Positions 54,684-63,703 of a DNA stretch of 64,000 nt are shown here, piece by piece; position 1 is the first letter of the stretch, and every line of letters begins with the position of its first letter. The DNA is from CAYUYV01 sp964561475 (GTDB taxonomy: Bacteria; Pseudomonadota; Alphaproteobacteria; JAJFIK01): NCBI GenBank assembly GCA_964561475.1, contig CAZLPU010000017.1, positions 1 to 64,000 on the forward strand. Direction: 5' to 3'. The translations under genes and the position numbers were made by a program. The notes below the pieces were generated by a model. The model saw only the letters and a program-made list of their open reading frames with translations. It did no database searches and was not told the origin of the DNA.

Positions 54684-55820
54684 ATGACATTCGATCTTGA
54701 AACCCGGCTGACCGCCCTGGCGGACAAGGGCGTGGTGCTGATTGATCCCCGTCAGGTCTATCTCGGCGACGACGTGGACTTGACCCGGATCTGCCGCGGC
54801 GCTGTCCTGCATCCCGGGACCCGGCTGCTCGGTGCCCGGACCTTTGTGGGGGAAGGGGCCCAGGTGGGGACCGAAGGCCCGGCGGTCATAGACAATGGCG
54901 TCCTGGGCGCGGGCGCTTCCATCGCCAGTGGTTATGCCAGCGGTGCCGTGCTGCTTGAAGGGGCCAGTGCCGGGGCGAATGCCCATCTGCGGCCAGGCAC
55001 CATCATGGAAGAACACGCCTCCACGGCCCATTGCGTCGGCCTGAAGCAGACAATTCTGCTCAGCTTCGTGACCATGGGCTCCCTGATCAATTTCTGCGAC
55101 GCCCTGCTTGCGGGCGGTACCTCCGGGAAGAACCACACGGAAGTGGGCAGCGGCTTCATCCATTTCAATTTCACCCCCTGGGGGGAGACCGGCGACAAGG
55201 CCACCGCAAGCCTGATCGGTGACGTGCCCCGGGGTGTTTTTCTCCGGGAGCAGAAGATCTTCCTTGGGGGCATGAGCGGGATTGTCGGTCCCGGGTCCGT
55301 CGGTTTTGGGGCGGTGACCGGCGCGGGTCAGGTGGTGCGCCAGGGCGTGGCGGAGAACCATATTGTCAGCCAGGCCCCCCGGCCCGTGGACATGCCCTTG
55401 CGGCGTGGCACACCCCGCGCCTCGGCGGCGAAACGGGATGCCAACCTCACCTATATCGGCCATCTGACTGCCCTGCGGGCCTGGTACCGCGAGGTCCGGC
55501 TTCCCCGCATTCCGGACGGGCCTGATTATGAGGGTGTGCGGATTGTCGTGGAGGAGGCTGCGGAGACCCTGACCCTGTGCATCGGGGAGCGGGTCAAGCG
55601 CCTGGCCCAGTATCTGGACGGGGTGGGCCAGGACATGCCGGAGCTGTCCTTCGATCTGCCAACCTGTCCCCTCAAGGTCGATGCCGACCAGCCCTACACG
55701 GACCATGTCGCCTGGGTTCAGTCCCTGGATCCGGCGGAGGTGGAGCGGGGCACTGCCTGGCTCAGGGCCTGCGTGGCAGCGGTCAGCGGCCTTGAGCCGG
55801 AACCCGCCCGGGCAGGATGA
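54684..55820 (+). CDS. Left-handed beta-helix acyl/acetyltransferase-like protein (GlmU-like)
   Basis: 378 residues. Residues ~20-250 are hexapeptide-like coils resembling the C-terminal half of GlmU (AVLHPGTRLLGARTFVGEG, GASAGANAHLRPGT, KNHTEVGSGFIHFNFTP). The N-terminal uridylyltransferase domain of GlmU is absent. The last ~115 residues are helical (LTALRAWYREV, ERVKRLAQYLDGV) and are not part of GlmU. A true glmU must be elsewhere if the cell makes UDP-GlcNAc by the usual path. Sugar or nucleotide-sugar modification is likely; the substrate is unknown. ATG at 54684. Confidence 0.72.
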   Translation: MTFDLETRLTALADKGVVLIDPRQVYLGDDVDLTRICRGAVLHPGTRLLGARTFVGEGAQVGTEGPAVIDNGVLGAGASIASGYASGAVLLEGASAGANAHLRPGTIMEEHASTAHCVGLKQTILLSFVTMGSLINFCDALLAGGTSGKNHTEVGSGFIHFNFTPWGETGDKATASLIGDVPRGVFLREQKIFLGGMSGIVGPGSVGFGAVTGAGQVVRQGVAENHIVSQAPRPVDMPLRRGTPRASAAKRDANLTYIGHLTALRAWYREVRLPRIPDGPDYEGVRIVVEEAAETLTLCIGERVKRLAQYLDGVGQDMPELSFDLPTCPLKVDADQPYTDHVAWVQSLDPAEVERGTAWLRACVAAVSGLEPEPARAG

Positions 55821-55957
55821 CAGCGCGAGCCGGCGGGACGGGCGGAGCCCACTGGTCGGCCCCGCCAGCATGGCGGCAGAATGGATCCCCGGATTTCGAA
55901 ATTGGTGGATTTTGATAATCGCTGGCCGTCCATTCCCCGTTCCGAGGGGGGGGGCAC

Positions 55958-56662
55958 CTACTTGCTGAGAGTGCAGGTTACCCTCACGAGGGAATGTCCG
56001 CTTTCCGCATATTTCCGTTCGAAGGGGGTCAGAGCCTCTGCCGGGTCCGTGAGGGTGAATCCCTCAAGGCTTGGAGTGTGGCCGCACAAGGTCAGGGCGG
56101 TGGTAAATTCTTCCCCGTAGAGGGGCCAGTTGGTGCGCAGTTCCAGATCGCCACCCAGGTCGGCCAGGAGTGGGAAAATGGGCGAGCCGTGCCAGCGCCG
56201 GGCCAGATGGGCCGCCTTGGGCCAAGGGTTGGGGTAGAGGAGCATCTGCTTGGCCACGCGCATGCCAGCCTGGGCCGCCAGGGGATAGAAATCCATCAGA
56301 TCGATCCGGTGGAAGACCGTGTTGGGCCGGGTCCAAAGGGCTTTCGCCTTGGCCAGTCTGTGGGCGGATTTGTCGAGACCTATGATCAGATGGTCCGGGT
56401 ACGCCTCGGCGATCCGCGCGCTGCTCATGCCCACGCCGCAGCCTGTGTCCAGAATGACCGGTCGCGCGGCGCGGGTGATGTCTGTGCGGATGGCTTCGAA
56501 GGCCGCCGCCCCATGGGGCGGCACCGGGCGGCGGAAGGCGGTGGCCCGGTGGCGCATGACCAGGGCCTCAAGGCCCGGATGGGGCCCATCCTGATTGCCG
56601 CTGACAGGGCGCGACGGCGACCGCGGAGATTTGGGAGAGCCTGAACTAGCCGATGTAGTCAT
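55958..56662 (-). CDS. trmB: tRNA (guanine-N7)-methyltransferase TrmB
   Basis: 234 residues. SAM-binding VILDTGCGVGMSSARIAEAYPD, tRNA/catalytic segment LLYPNPWPKAAHLARRWHG and C-terminal TPFERKYAESGH are TrmB signatures. It makes m7G46 in tRNA. The N-terminal ~45 residues are Ser/Pro/Arg rich, then a conserved RPVPPHGAAAF. Minus strand, convergent with the GlmU-like gene. Confidence 0.9.
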   Translation of the reverse strand: MTTSASSGSPKSPRSPSRPVSGNQDGPHPGLEALVMRHRATAFRRPVPPHGAAAFEAIRTDITRAARPVILDTGCGVGMSSARIAEAYPDHLIIGLDKSAHRLAKAKALWTRPNTVFHRIDLMDFYPLAAQAGMRVAKQMLLYPNPWPKAAHLARRWHGSPIFPLLADLGGDLELRTNWPLYGEEFTTALTLCGHTPSLEGFTLTDPAEALTPFERKYAESGHSLVRVTCTLSK

Positions 56663-56872
56663 TGTGCCGGGACTTCACTCATGCATAGATTCTGGGTTGT
56701 GGGGCTTTGACTGGTGCGGCCCGAAGCCTTCCCGAAGCGGGATGTCCAGTACCGGGATGAATCCGTATCGGATTGACGGCGGTTTGCGATACGGAACCGG
56801 CGCCGCGCCTATTCGATCAACAAGCCGGTCGGGAAAACCATCCGCTGGCGCACAAGTTTGGGGGCCAGATCC

Positions 56873-57616
56873 ATGGCAAACCGTAACCGTCTTCCTGCAG
56901 GTTCTACTTTTCTGTTCAAATCGGGTCCGTTCAATTTGGGCCAGCGCTCCGGTCCTTGGGTGTGCGCGGCGGCACTTGCCCTTGTTCTTGGCGGCTGCGC
57001 CACGGTTCAGGACCAGGATGGCTCATCCACCGCTCAATCACCAACCCAAACCGTCGAGCCGGTTTCCAAGCCGGATGTCACCACCAAACCTGCTGGTGAC
57101 TCCGCCGATGACACGGCGTCCGGTGAGCCCACGGACGGTGAACGCCGGATGGCCACGGAATGGACGGTGACCGATGAGGTCGTGGCGCTCTCCAAGGAAT
57201 GGGAAGGGTTCAAGGCCGAGGCCTACAAAGGCTATCGGGGCCAGTGGTTGATCGGCTACGGCCACTCCCGCACCGCCCAGGAAGGTATGACGGTCACGGA
57301 GGAAGAGGCAACGGCCCTGTTGCGGGACGATCTTCAATTCGAAGGTGCCGCCATCGCACCTTACATCAAGGTGCCCGTGACCCGGAACGAGTATTCGGCC
57401 ATGGTCTCCGTGACCTCTTCCATCGGCAGCGGCAATTTCCGGAAATCCTCCGTGCTGCGCTTTCTCAATGAAGACAAGCGGCCGGAAGCGGCGGATGCAT
57501 TTCTGCTTTGGAACAAGGTGACCGTGAACGGAGAGCGGGTCGTCAACCGGGCCCTGATGCGCCGGCGCACCATCGAGCGCGCCATCTTCCTCGGCGAGCC
57601 CGCGCCCGCGTCATAA
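56873..57616 (+). CDS. Lysozyme-like (GH24) lipoprotein with altered active site
   Basis: 247 residues. A lipoprotein signal ends in LVLGGC (Cys 42), followed by an Asp/Thr/Ser linker (43-95) and a GH24-like domain. The catalytic Glu is kept (WEGF, Glu 111), but where GH24 enzymes have an Asp/Cys and a Thr (AY-x-D/C-...-W-T-IGYGH) this protein has Gly 120 and Leu 126 (AYKGYRGQWLIGYGH). Possibly a peptidoglycan-binding or altered enzyme in the periplasm. ATG at 56873. No phage genes surround it. Confidence 0.8.
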   Translation: MANRNRLPAGSTFLFKSGPFNLGQRSGPWVCAAALALVLGGCATVQDQDGSSTAQSPTQTVEPVSKPDVTTKPAGDSADDTASGEPTDGERRMATEWTVTDEVVALSKEWEGFKAEAYKGYRGQWLIGYGHSRTAQEGMTVTEEEATALLRDDLQFEGAAIAPYIKVPVTRNEYSAMVSVTSSIGSGNFRKSSVLRFLNEDKRPEAADAFLLWNKVTVNGERVVNRALMRRRTIERAIFLGEPAPAS

Positions 57617-57675
57617 TCAGATGACTGAGCGGCCACAAATAACCGGGCGGACCGGAGCCCGCCCAGCCCAGCCCA

Positions 57676-57716
57676 GCCTTGAGCATGAGGCGTTTAATCC
57701 GCATCATGCTCAAGGC
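57676..57716. repeat. 13-bp perfect inverted repeat
   Basis: GCCTTGAGCATGA pairs perfectly with TCATGCTCAAGGC; after one mismatch three more pairs (GCG/CGC) close a TTTAATC loop. No T-run follows, so it is not a classical intrinsic terminator. Confidence 0.9.
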
Positions 57717-57783
57717 CGCGACTGCGGTCCGGCGCCACTGCGCCGCCCTCGCGGAGGCGCCTCGCGCCGTGAGCGAAAAAGAC

Positions 57784-57838
57784 TAGAGCGGCGGCCACCC
57801 TGTTTAAAGGTGATCGCGATTTTGCGCCCGCTGCTCTT
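57784..57838. repeat. 55-bp structured intergenic repeat, copy 2
   Basis: Identical to copy 1 (1-55) at 53 of 55 positions. The one internal change (57832, C to T) converts a G-C pair of the closing stem to G-U; the other change is at the outermost base, where pairing is lost. Similarity ends at the palindrome edges. Confidence 0.9.
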
Positions 57839-57874
57839 GGCCCGCCATGATCTGGCCGTTACGGCATCTTGACG

Positions 57875-58591
57875 CTACGAGGTCATGTCAAACACCAGAA
57901 CATCCGTGTCCGGCGCGGCTCCGGTCAGCGTGAGGGTGCCTGGATCGACGAGGCCGTAGCCATCCCCCGCCCTCAGATCCTCCCCGTTCAAAGTGACCGC
58001 ACCCTTAGCCACCTGGATCCAGGCCAACCGCCCGGACGCGATCGTGTGGTTGACCTTATCCCCCTCTCCCAGAAGGGCGGAGTAGAGATCCACATCCTGA
58101 TGAATGGTCACGGAACCCTCCCGACCGTCCCGGCTTGCCAGCAGGGTGAGCTTGCCTGACCGGTCAGCGGGTGCGAAGTGCTTCTGCTCATAGGCGGGCG
58201 CAAGCCCCTGGCGTTCCGGCAGGATCCAGATCTGCAGGAAATGCACTTTGTCCGTCTTGGAGGCGTTGAATTCACTGTGACGGATGCCGGTGCCGGCGGT
58301 CATGCGTTGCAGGTCGCCGGGACGGATCACCGACCCTGTCCCCAGGCTGTCCTTGTGCTCCAGCCCGCCATCCAGGACATAGGAAAGGATTTCCATGTCC
58401 GCATGGGCATGGGTATCAAAGCCCGCACCCCCCGCGACCCGATCCTCGTTGATCACCCGCAGGGGTCCGAGACCCATGTGGCCGGGATCGAAATACTGCC
58501 CGAAAGAGAAGCTGTGCCGGCTATCGAGCCAGCCGAAATCGGCTTTGCCCCGGGCTTCGGCGGGGCGGATTCCGATGCTTTGTCCGTTCAT
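57875..58591 (-). CDS. Pirin family protein
   Basis: 239 residues, bicupin. Metal site DTHAHADMEILSYVLDG and GLEHKDS (three His, one Glu) with the pirin opening SFSFGQYFDPGHMGLGPL and RMTAGTGIRHSEFN. Some pirins are quercetinases, others act as cofactors; the function here is not shown by sequence. ATG at 58591 follows GGAGGG. Confidence 0.93.
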   Translation of the reverse strand: MNGQSIGIRPAEARGKADFGWLDSRHSFSFGQYFDPGHMGLGPLRVINEDRVAGGAGFDTHAHADMEILSYVLDGGLEHKDSLGTGSVIRPGDLQRMTAGTGIRHSEFNASKTDKVHFLQIWILPERQGLAPAYEQKHFAPADRSGKLTLLASRDGREGSVTIHQDVDLYSALLGEGDKVNHTIASGRLAWIQVAKGAVTLNGEDLRAGDGYGLVDPGTLTLTGAAPDTDVLVFDMTS

Positions 58592-58935
58592 GGTCAATCC
58601 CTCCATTGCGGTGTGCCCGTCCGCTTCAGCGTGGGAGCGGGCCTGACGTTCAGGTCTGGACCACATATGGGCGCCCAAGTTGAGCAAGCAATAGTGCAAG
58701 GCTCATCTCGAAACATGACTAAGGGCGCGAAGGGGAGGTGGTTACCGTTTGGTGACCGCCTTGTTGAGCTCAAGCACAGTCTTGCATGGGGTCTCAGTAT
58801 TGACGGGGCGATACTGATCTTGATTGTGCGTTGACCGGTTTCTCGCCGTGTGGGACGCTCCCCACAATCACGGGCGATGGCCCGGGAAATGTGATCATCC
58901 GATACCGGTTCGGAGAACGGGAAGGGGAGGGGCGC
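58592..58935. other. 344-bp divergent spacer with a 7-bp palindrome
   Basis: Between pirin (minus) and the hydrolase cluster (plus). Contains TCAGTAT (58794-58800) and ATACTGA (58811-58817), a perfect 7-bp inverted repeat with a 10-bp gap, a candidate operator. No gene is seen. Confidence 0.5.
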
Positions 58936-60981
58936 ATGGGTTCGAGAGATTGGGAAGGTGTGGTTTCAGGCAAAAACTCCGCAGTTCTGTTTTTCCTTGG
59001 GCTGACGGCTCTTGTGGCGCTGTTGGTCTCCTTGCCCGGGCCTGTGTCCGGGGCTGCCCACGGATCCGGATCGGCGGAAACATCCAGCGGCGAGACCGGG
59101 AACAACGGTAGGGAGGTGGCCGCACTGTTCCGTGCACTGGCCGATGCCCAGGCTGGCGGCAACCGGGTGCGCGGCATGGCCCTGGCCCGGCAGGTCGCGG
59201 CGCTTTCCCCCGAAGATATGGCGCTTGATGACGCGGGCTACAGGGCCGTTGTGGAAGACATGGCCGCATACCTGGAAGCGATTGAGGACCTGGAGGGCGC
59301 CGCCCTGGCCTGGACAGGCCTCATCACCTGGGCGGAGGATCGTTTTGGGGCGGAAGAGTTCGTCCTTGTCCATCCCCTGGAAAGTCTTGCGCGCATCGAA
59401 ATCCGCCGCGCCCGTGAAGCTGCCGCCCTTGGGCATCTTGAACGCAGTGTGGCCATCGCCCGGACCCATCTGGCTGCGGATGATGCGGTGCTGCGCTGGC
59501 ATCTTATCCCCCTTGCCGATCTTTATGACCGGATGGGTGAGACGGCAAAGGCCGCCGCTTTGCGTGGGGAAATTGAATCGCTGGAAAGCCGGGGTGAGAA
59601 GATCAACATTCTGACCGGCGAGATCGCGGGCAGGGACCGGGATGGAGCAGGCGATGCGGCGGAGTCCGCCATGGGCCGGGACGGGGTGGACCTGAATTAT
59701 GAGGGTTTCCGGATTGTCCCGGTCTACTACGCCACCCACCGCGTTCCCCGGGAGGGCCGATCCGTGCGGCCGACCGAGTATTTCACAGAGCGGCATACGG
59801 ATAACTTGCAGTATGGCCGGGCCCTGGTGAGTGTTCCCAATCACCGGCGTATCGGCGCCAGTTCCCTGGTGGCGGGGTTCATCTGGTGGGACCGGGAACA
59901 GAATTTCCTGCTGCTGAGGGATGTGGAGTCGGCCCAGGGGCGCGACGCCTTTCTCGATACTCTGCGCGCCATGGTCGGAGAGACAACCTGCCAGGAAACC
60001 GTGGTTTTCATCCATGGCTTCGATGTGGATTTCGAACGGGCGGCCAAACAGACCGCCCAGATCGCCTATGACCTGGAATTGCAGGGCCCGGCAGTCTTCT
60101 ACGATTGGCCCTCGCCGAAAAGCATTGCCGGATATCCGAAGGTCCGCAGCCTGAAGAGCCCGGCCCGGATCCGCAAGCTCGTGCAGTTCCTCCGGGACAT
60201 TCGCGACCGCACCGGCACCCAGCGGGTAAGCGTGGTGGCCTACTCCACCGGCAGCCAGTTTCTGCTCGATGCCTTGGAGCGAATGCTTGCCGACGGGTCG
60301 TCCGAACCGCCATTTCACGAAATTCTGATCGCGGCTCCGGACAGCGAGGCGGCCAGCTTTGGAGAGAAGGCGGCGAAAGTGTCCTCCCTGGCCCGGCGCA
60401 TGACCGTCTACCTCAACGGCAATGACCGGACCACAAACTGGCTGCGGGACCAGTTCGGCCTGGAGGGTATTGCGGGGGATCTGGACAATCTGGATGCGTT
60501 GCTGCGCGAGGTGCGCCGTGGAGGTGGGGCGGGGCGTATCGACGTGGTGGAAACCACGGACGCGCCCCGGCAGGTGGTCCATTTCGAGGATGGCTCCGTG
60601 CGGGAGACCTTCGGCGACGTGGATTTCATCGGCGGCTTCCTGGCGGATTTCATGGCGGTGACCTGGCTTGGCCTGACGCCGGAAGCCCGTTGCATGTTGC
60701 GCCCACGGACCCGGGCTTCAGGCCGGTTCTGGAGTGCCGATGGCGGCTCCTGCACCAGTGAGGTGTTTGCCAAGGCCTTGACCGAGGTGCGCAAATCCGG
60801 ACTGGCGGGCGCCCTGCGCTCCATCGAGCTTGCCATCGAGGACCTGGAAGTCCCGCCCATGTCGGCGCAGGATGACCGCAAGGTCGAGGCTCTTACCAAG
60901 GTGAAACAGGTGGTCCGGACCATGGACGGGGGGGCCGTCGGCGGCGGGGAGGTCTGTCCTGCCCGGGCGGGCCTGAGATAG
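58936..60981 (+). CDS. TPR-like plus DUF900-type alpha/beta hydrolase, exported
   Basis: 681 residues. Signal or anchor segment (~15-40), helical TPR-like region (~58-215), then an alpha/beta hydrolase of the DUF900 type: VPVYYATHRVP, TVVFIHGFDVDFERAA, FYDWPSPKSIAGY and nucleophile elbow AYSTGS (Ser 437, usually HSMG). It probably acts in the periplasm or on the outer face of the inner membrane; the substrate is unknown. ATG at 58936 follows GGGGAGGGG. First of four co-directional genes ending at the window edge. Confidence 0.8.
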   Translation: MGSRDWEGVVSGKNSAVLFFLGLTALVALLVSLPGPVSGAAHGSGSAETSSGETGNNGREVAALFRALADAQAGGNRVRGMALARQVAALSPEDMALDDAGYRAVVEDMAAYLEAIEDLEGAALAWTGLITWAEDRFGAEEFVLVHPLESLARIEIRRAREAAALGHLERSVAIARTHLAADDAVLRWHLIPLADLYDRMGETAKAAALRGEIESLESRGEKINILTGEIAGRDRDGAGDAAESAMGRDGVDLNYEGFRIVPVYYATHRVPREGRSVRPTEYFTERHTDNLQYGRALVSVPNHRRIGASSLVAGFIWWDREQNFLLLRDVESAQGRDAFLDTLRAMVGETTCQETVVFIHGFDVDFERAAKQTAQIAYDLELQGPAVFYDWPSPKSIAGYPKVRSLKSPARIRKLVQFLRDIRDRTGTQRVSVVAYSTGSQFLLDALERMLADGSSEPPFHEILIAAPDSEAASFGEKAAKVSSLARRMTVYLNGNDRTTNWLRDQFGLEGIAGDLDNLDALLREVRRGGGAGRIDVVETTDAPRQVVHFEDGSVRETFGDVDFIGGFLADFMAVTWLGLTPEARCMLRPRTRASGRFWSADGGSCTSEVFAKALTEVRKSGLAGALRSIELAIEDLEVPPMSAQDDRKVEALTKVKQVVRTMDGGAVGGGEVCPARAGLR

Positions 60982-61151
60982 GCGCCCCATACAGGGCTTG
61001 ACCGCAGGGCGACAGCGCGCGTAGCTGGACAGTGCACCGGTTTTGCCGGGCGGGCAGGTGCGCAAGGCGACTGCTCCCACCTTTGCAGCATGTGTGTCCC
61101 ATGGGCATCCCCCCCTTTCTGTTGCGCCACCGGCGGCTTCCCGGTCTTCGA

Positions 61152-62198
61152 ATGGCTTCACGCCGCGGATACCCCGGCCTCCCAACGATAGTTTGTTGGC
61201 TGATGATCATGGCGGGGCCTGGCACCGCCTTCGGTCAGGGCGATGGTTCCGCGGAACGTCAGCCCGGCGATCAGGTCGATGGTCAACCCGCTGATAGCTT
61301 GCGGGAAGGGGCGGGTCCGTCCACGCAAAACCCGGCACCCCAGGCTGCCGGAACCACCCTGGCTCCCATCGAAGCGCCCATCCACAATCTCGATGAGCCC
61401 CTCTATTCCCCCTTCACCGCCCGGTACATTCTGGATGAAGTGCGCATCCTGCGCACGGATCTCGAGCGCACCCGGGCCGATCTGATCGAGCGGCAGGTGA
61501 CCCGGGAATATGCCATCGCCAGGGATGCGTCCAGCTATGCTCAGCGTGCGGTGGAACTGTTCTTCTACATCATCACGGCCATCACCACGCTTCTGGTGTT
61601 CCTGGGTTGGAAATCCCTCCGGGATGCCCATGAACGGGTCCGGGAGATCGCCGAAAACCGGGTGGAAACCCTGGTGGCCGGATACTCCGAGCGTCTGGAC
61701 ACCATCGAAGCGGAACTGAGGCTGAAATCCCAGCGGCTGAAAGAGGCCCAGGAGGAGATCGACGAGACCAACGAGATTCAGTCTTTGTGGTTGAGGGCGA
61801 GCCAGGAAACGACCCCGTCGGGCAAGATCGCGGTCTATGATGAGATCATGAAACTGCGCCCGGGCAACACGGAAGCCATTACCTATAAGGCCGATGCGGC
61901 GTTGCAGTTGAGTGAGCCCCAATGGGCCCTGAGCCTTGCGAACCGGGCCCTGGAGTCCGATCCGGAAAACGCCCACGCCCTTTACCAGCGCGCGTGTGCC
62001 TATGCCTTTATCGGCGCCCCGGAAGAAGCCTTGGCCGACCTTGGAGCGGCCATTGGCATTCTGGAAGCCTACCGGGAGCAGGCCCGCTCCGATCCGGCCT
62101 TTGAGACCCTCATTGAAAATGAGACCTTCAAGGCTCTGACCCAATGGGATGACCATGAACCGCCGGCGGAGGAACCTGAATCCGCTGCCGGCACATAG
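61152..62198 (+). CDS. Membrane protein with coiled coil and C-terminal TPRs
   Basis: About 348 residues. Signal peptide or TM at the start (TIVCWLMIMAGPGTAFG), a polar Gln/Pro linker, then a helix (DEVRILRTDLERTRADLIER), TM (ELFFYIITAITTLLVFLGW), long coiled coil and at least two TPRs (LRPGNTEAITYKADAAL, ALESDPENAHALYQRACAYAFIGAPEEAL). The TPRs would be on the cytoplasmic side. The start is uncertain; ATG at 61152 lacks a clear ribosome binding site and ATG at 61203 is possible. It lies between the hydrolase and the adenylate cyclase. Confidence 0.68.
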   Translation: MASRRGYPGLPTIVCWLMIMAGPGTAFGQGDGSAERQPGDQVDGQPADSLREGAGPSTQNPAPQAAGTTLAPIEAPIHNLDEPLYSPFTARYILDEVRILRTDLERTRADLIERQVTREYAIARDASSYAQRAVELFFYIITAITTLLVFLGWKSLRDAHERVREIAENRVETLVAGYSERLDTIEAELRLKSQRLKEAQEEIDETNEIQSLWLRASQETTPSGKIAVYDEIMKLRPGNTEAITYKADAALQLSEPQWALSLANRALESDPENAHALYQRACAYAFIGAPEEALADLGAAIGILEAYREQARSDPAFETLIENETFKALTQWDDHEPPAEEPESAAGT

Positions 62199-62292
62199 GT
62201 GGGCGGTGCCCAAGCGGCGGGACTGCGCGGAGGCAAGATCCGGGGCAAGATCCGGCTTCATCCGTCATCTGCCGTTCCAGGGAGAGCAACTC

Positions 62293-63681
62293 ATGACCAT
62301 TCGCGACCGCCTGGCCCGCTTCGTTCCGCGGCTTTATCCAACTCCCGATGCCTTCCCGGAAGGATCAGCGGGGCGGTTCGCACAAGCAGCTCTTGAGCGC
62401 CACAAAATGGAGGGCATGGAGCTTGCCTTCCGGGCCCGGCTGGTGGCCCTTGGCGTGTTCGCTGTCATGGTCTGGTTCACGGCCCCACCGGTCATGGCCC
62501 TTTACTACGAGGTGCTGATTGTTCTGCTGGCCATTGTCGGCTGGCTACAGCGGCGCGCGGCGAAAGTGGGCCGGTCCCGGCTCGAATTGCTGCTTATTTT
62601 CGCGGACATTCTCATTATGACAACGGCGTTCATGGTGCCCAATCCCTTTGAGGCCCGCGACCTGCCCGCGCCCATGGAGCTGCGTACGGAATCCTTCAAG
62701 TTCTTCTTTGTCATTCTGGCTTTTGGAACCCTGGCCTATTCCTGGCGCACGGTGCAGAGCATCGGTACCATGACGGTTTTGTGTTGGGCCAGCTCGATTG
62801 CCCTTATGTGGTTCGTGTTCTCTCCGGACCCGGAGCTGGCGGAAGCGGCCAAGACCGCATTCGGCCATTCACCAGTGATCCACGGATATCTTGATCCGAA
62901 TAGCTTTTTGTTCTGGATCCGCATCCAGGAGATCGTGGTCTTTCTGGTGGTTGCTTTCGTCCTGAGCTTGACGGTCCGGCGGTTCTCCCAGCTCTTGATC
63001 CAGCAGGCGGTTCTGGAGCGGGAGCGGTCCAATCTGGCCCGGTACTTCTCCCCTAATGTGGTGGAGGAGTTGTCCCAGAACGATGAGCCCCTGAAGCGCA
63101 CCCGCACCCATGATGTGGCCGTGATGTTCGTGGATATTGTGGGCTTCACCAAATATGCCGCGGACCGTCAGCCCGGGGAGGTGATCGAGACCTTGCGGGC
63201 CTTTCACAACCGGATGGAGGCCGAGGTCTTCCGCCATGGCGGCACTCTGGACAAATTCCTGGGCGACGGTCTGATGGCAACATTCGGCACACCCACACCG
63301 GGCCGGACCGACGCCTGCAATGCTCTTGCCTGTGCGCTTGGCATGTCAAGGGCAGTGGATGTCTGGAATGTGGAGCGGGACAGGGAAGGCGAGCTGCCCA
63401 TCCGGATAAGCATCGGCCTCCATTACGGTCCCGTGGTTCTTGGGGACATCGGAGCGAACCGGCTGGAATTTGCTGTTGTGGGGGATACGGTCAATATTGC
63501 CAGCCGGGTGGAAGCCTTGACCCGGGATCTGGGCGTGCGCATTGCCGCCACCGAAGCCTCCATCAATCGGGCGCGGGAAGAAGGCCCAGGCGAACCGTGT
63601 CCGGCCACGGACTTTGCCCCCCTTGGCTCCCGCACAATCCCGGGACCGGAACGGGAGTTGAGCCTTTGGGGCTGCCGGTAA
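62293..63681 (+). CDS. Membrane-bound class III adenylate cyclase
   Basis: 463 residues. Several TMs (~47-225, six segments likely) precede a helix and a class III catalytic domain. All key residues are seen: metal Asp 281 (VMFVDIVGF) and Asp 325 (GDGLMATFG), adenine-specifying Lys 321 and Asp 398, transition-state Asn 401 and Arg 405 (VVGDTVNIASR). So ATP to cAMP is expected. The membrane domain resembles no ligand-sensor family I can name. ATG at 62293 follows CAGGGAG. It is followed 22 bp later by an exported-protein gene. Confidence 0.9.
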   Translation: MTIRDRLARFVPRLYPTPDAFPEGSAGRFAQAALERHKMEGMELAFRARLVALGVFAVMVWFTAPPVMALYYEVLIVLLAIVGWLQRRAAKVGRSRLELLLIFADILIMTTAFMVPNPFEARDLPAPMELRTESFKFFFVILAFGTLAYSWRTVQSIGTMTVLCWASSIALMWFVFSPDPELAEAAKTAFGHSPVIHGYLDPNSFLFWIRIQEIVVFLVVAFVLSLTVRRFSQLLIQQAVLERERSNLARYFSPNVVEELSQNDEPLKRTRTHDVAVMFVDIVGFTKYAADRQPGEVIETLRAFHNRMEAEVFRHGGTLDKFLGDGLMATFGTPTPGRTDACNALACALGMSRAVDVWNVERDREGELPIRISIGLHYGPVVLGDIGANRLEFAVVGDTVNIASRVEALTRDLGVRIAATEASINRAREEGPGEPCPATDFAPLGSRTIPGPERELSLWGCR

Positions 63682-63703
63682 ATCACTGCGAAGGAGGACG
63701 TCA

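Larger units (their letters stand above)
57617..57874. other. Convergent spacer carrying two palindromic elements
   Basis: Between the lysozyme-like gene and the convergent pirin gene. It contains a perfect 13-bp inverted repeat (57676-57716) and the second 55-bp structured repeat (57784-57838). No gene or T-run terminator is seen. Confidence 0.7.

Noticed and set aside
54684..55820. Annotation as full glmU
   Set aside because: The uridylyltransferase domain is completely absent and the C-terminus is unrelated.
55951..56000. CTGAGA followed by ACCC on the plus strand, resembling a thiamine pyrophosphate riboswitch core
   Set aside because: The stretch is the 3' coding end of trmB on the minus strand, the later conserved ACCTGATC part is missing, and no thiamine gene lies downstream.
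56873..57616. Prophage remnant based on the phage-type lysozyme fold
   Set aside because: The protein has a lipoprotein signal and altered active site, and no holin, integrase or structural phage genes are nearby.
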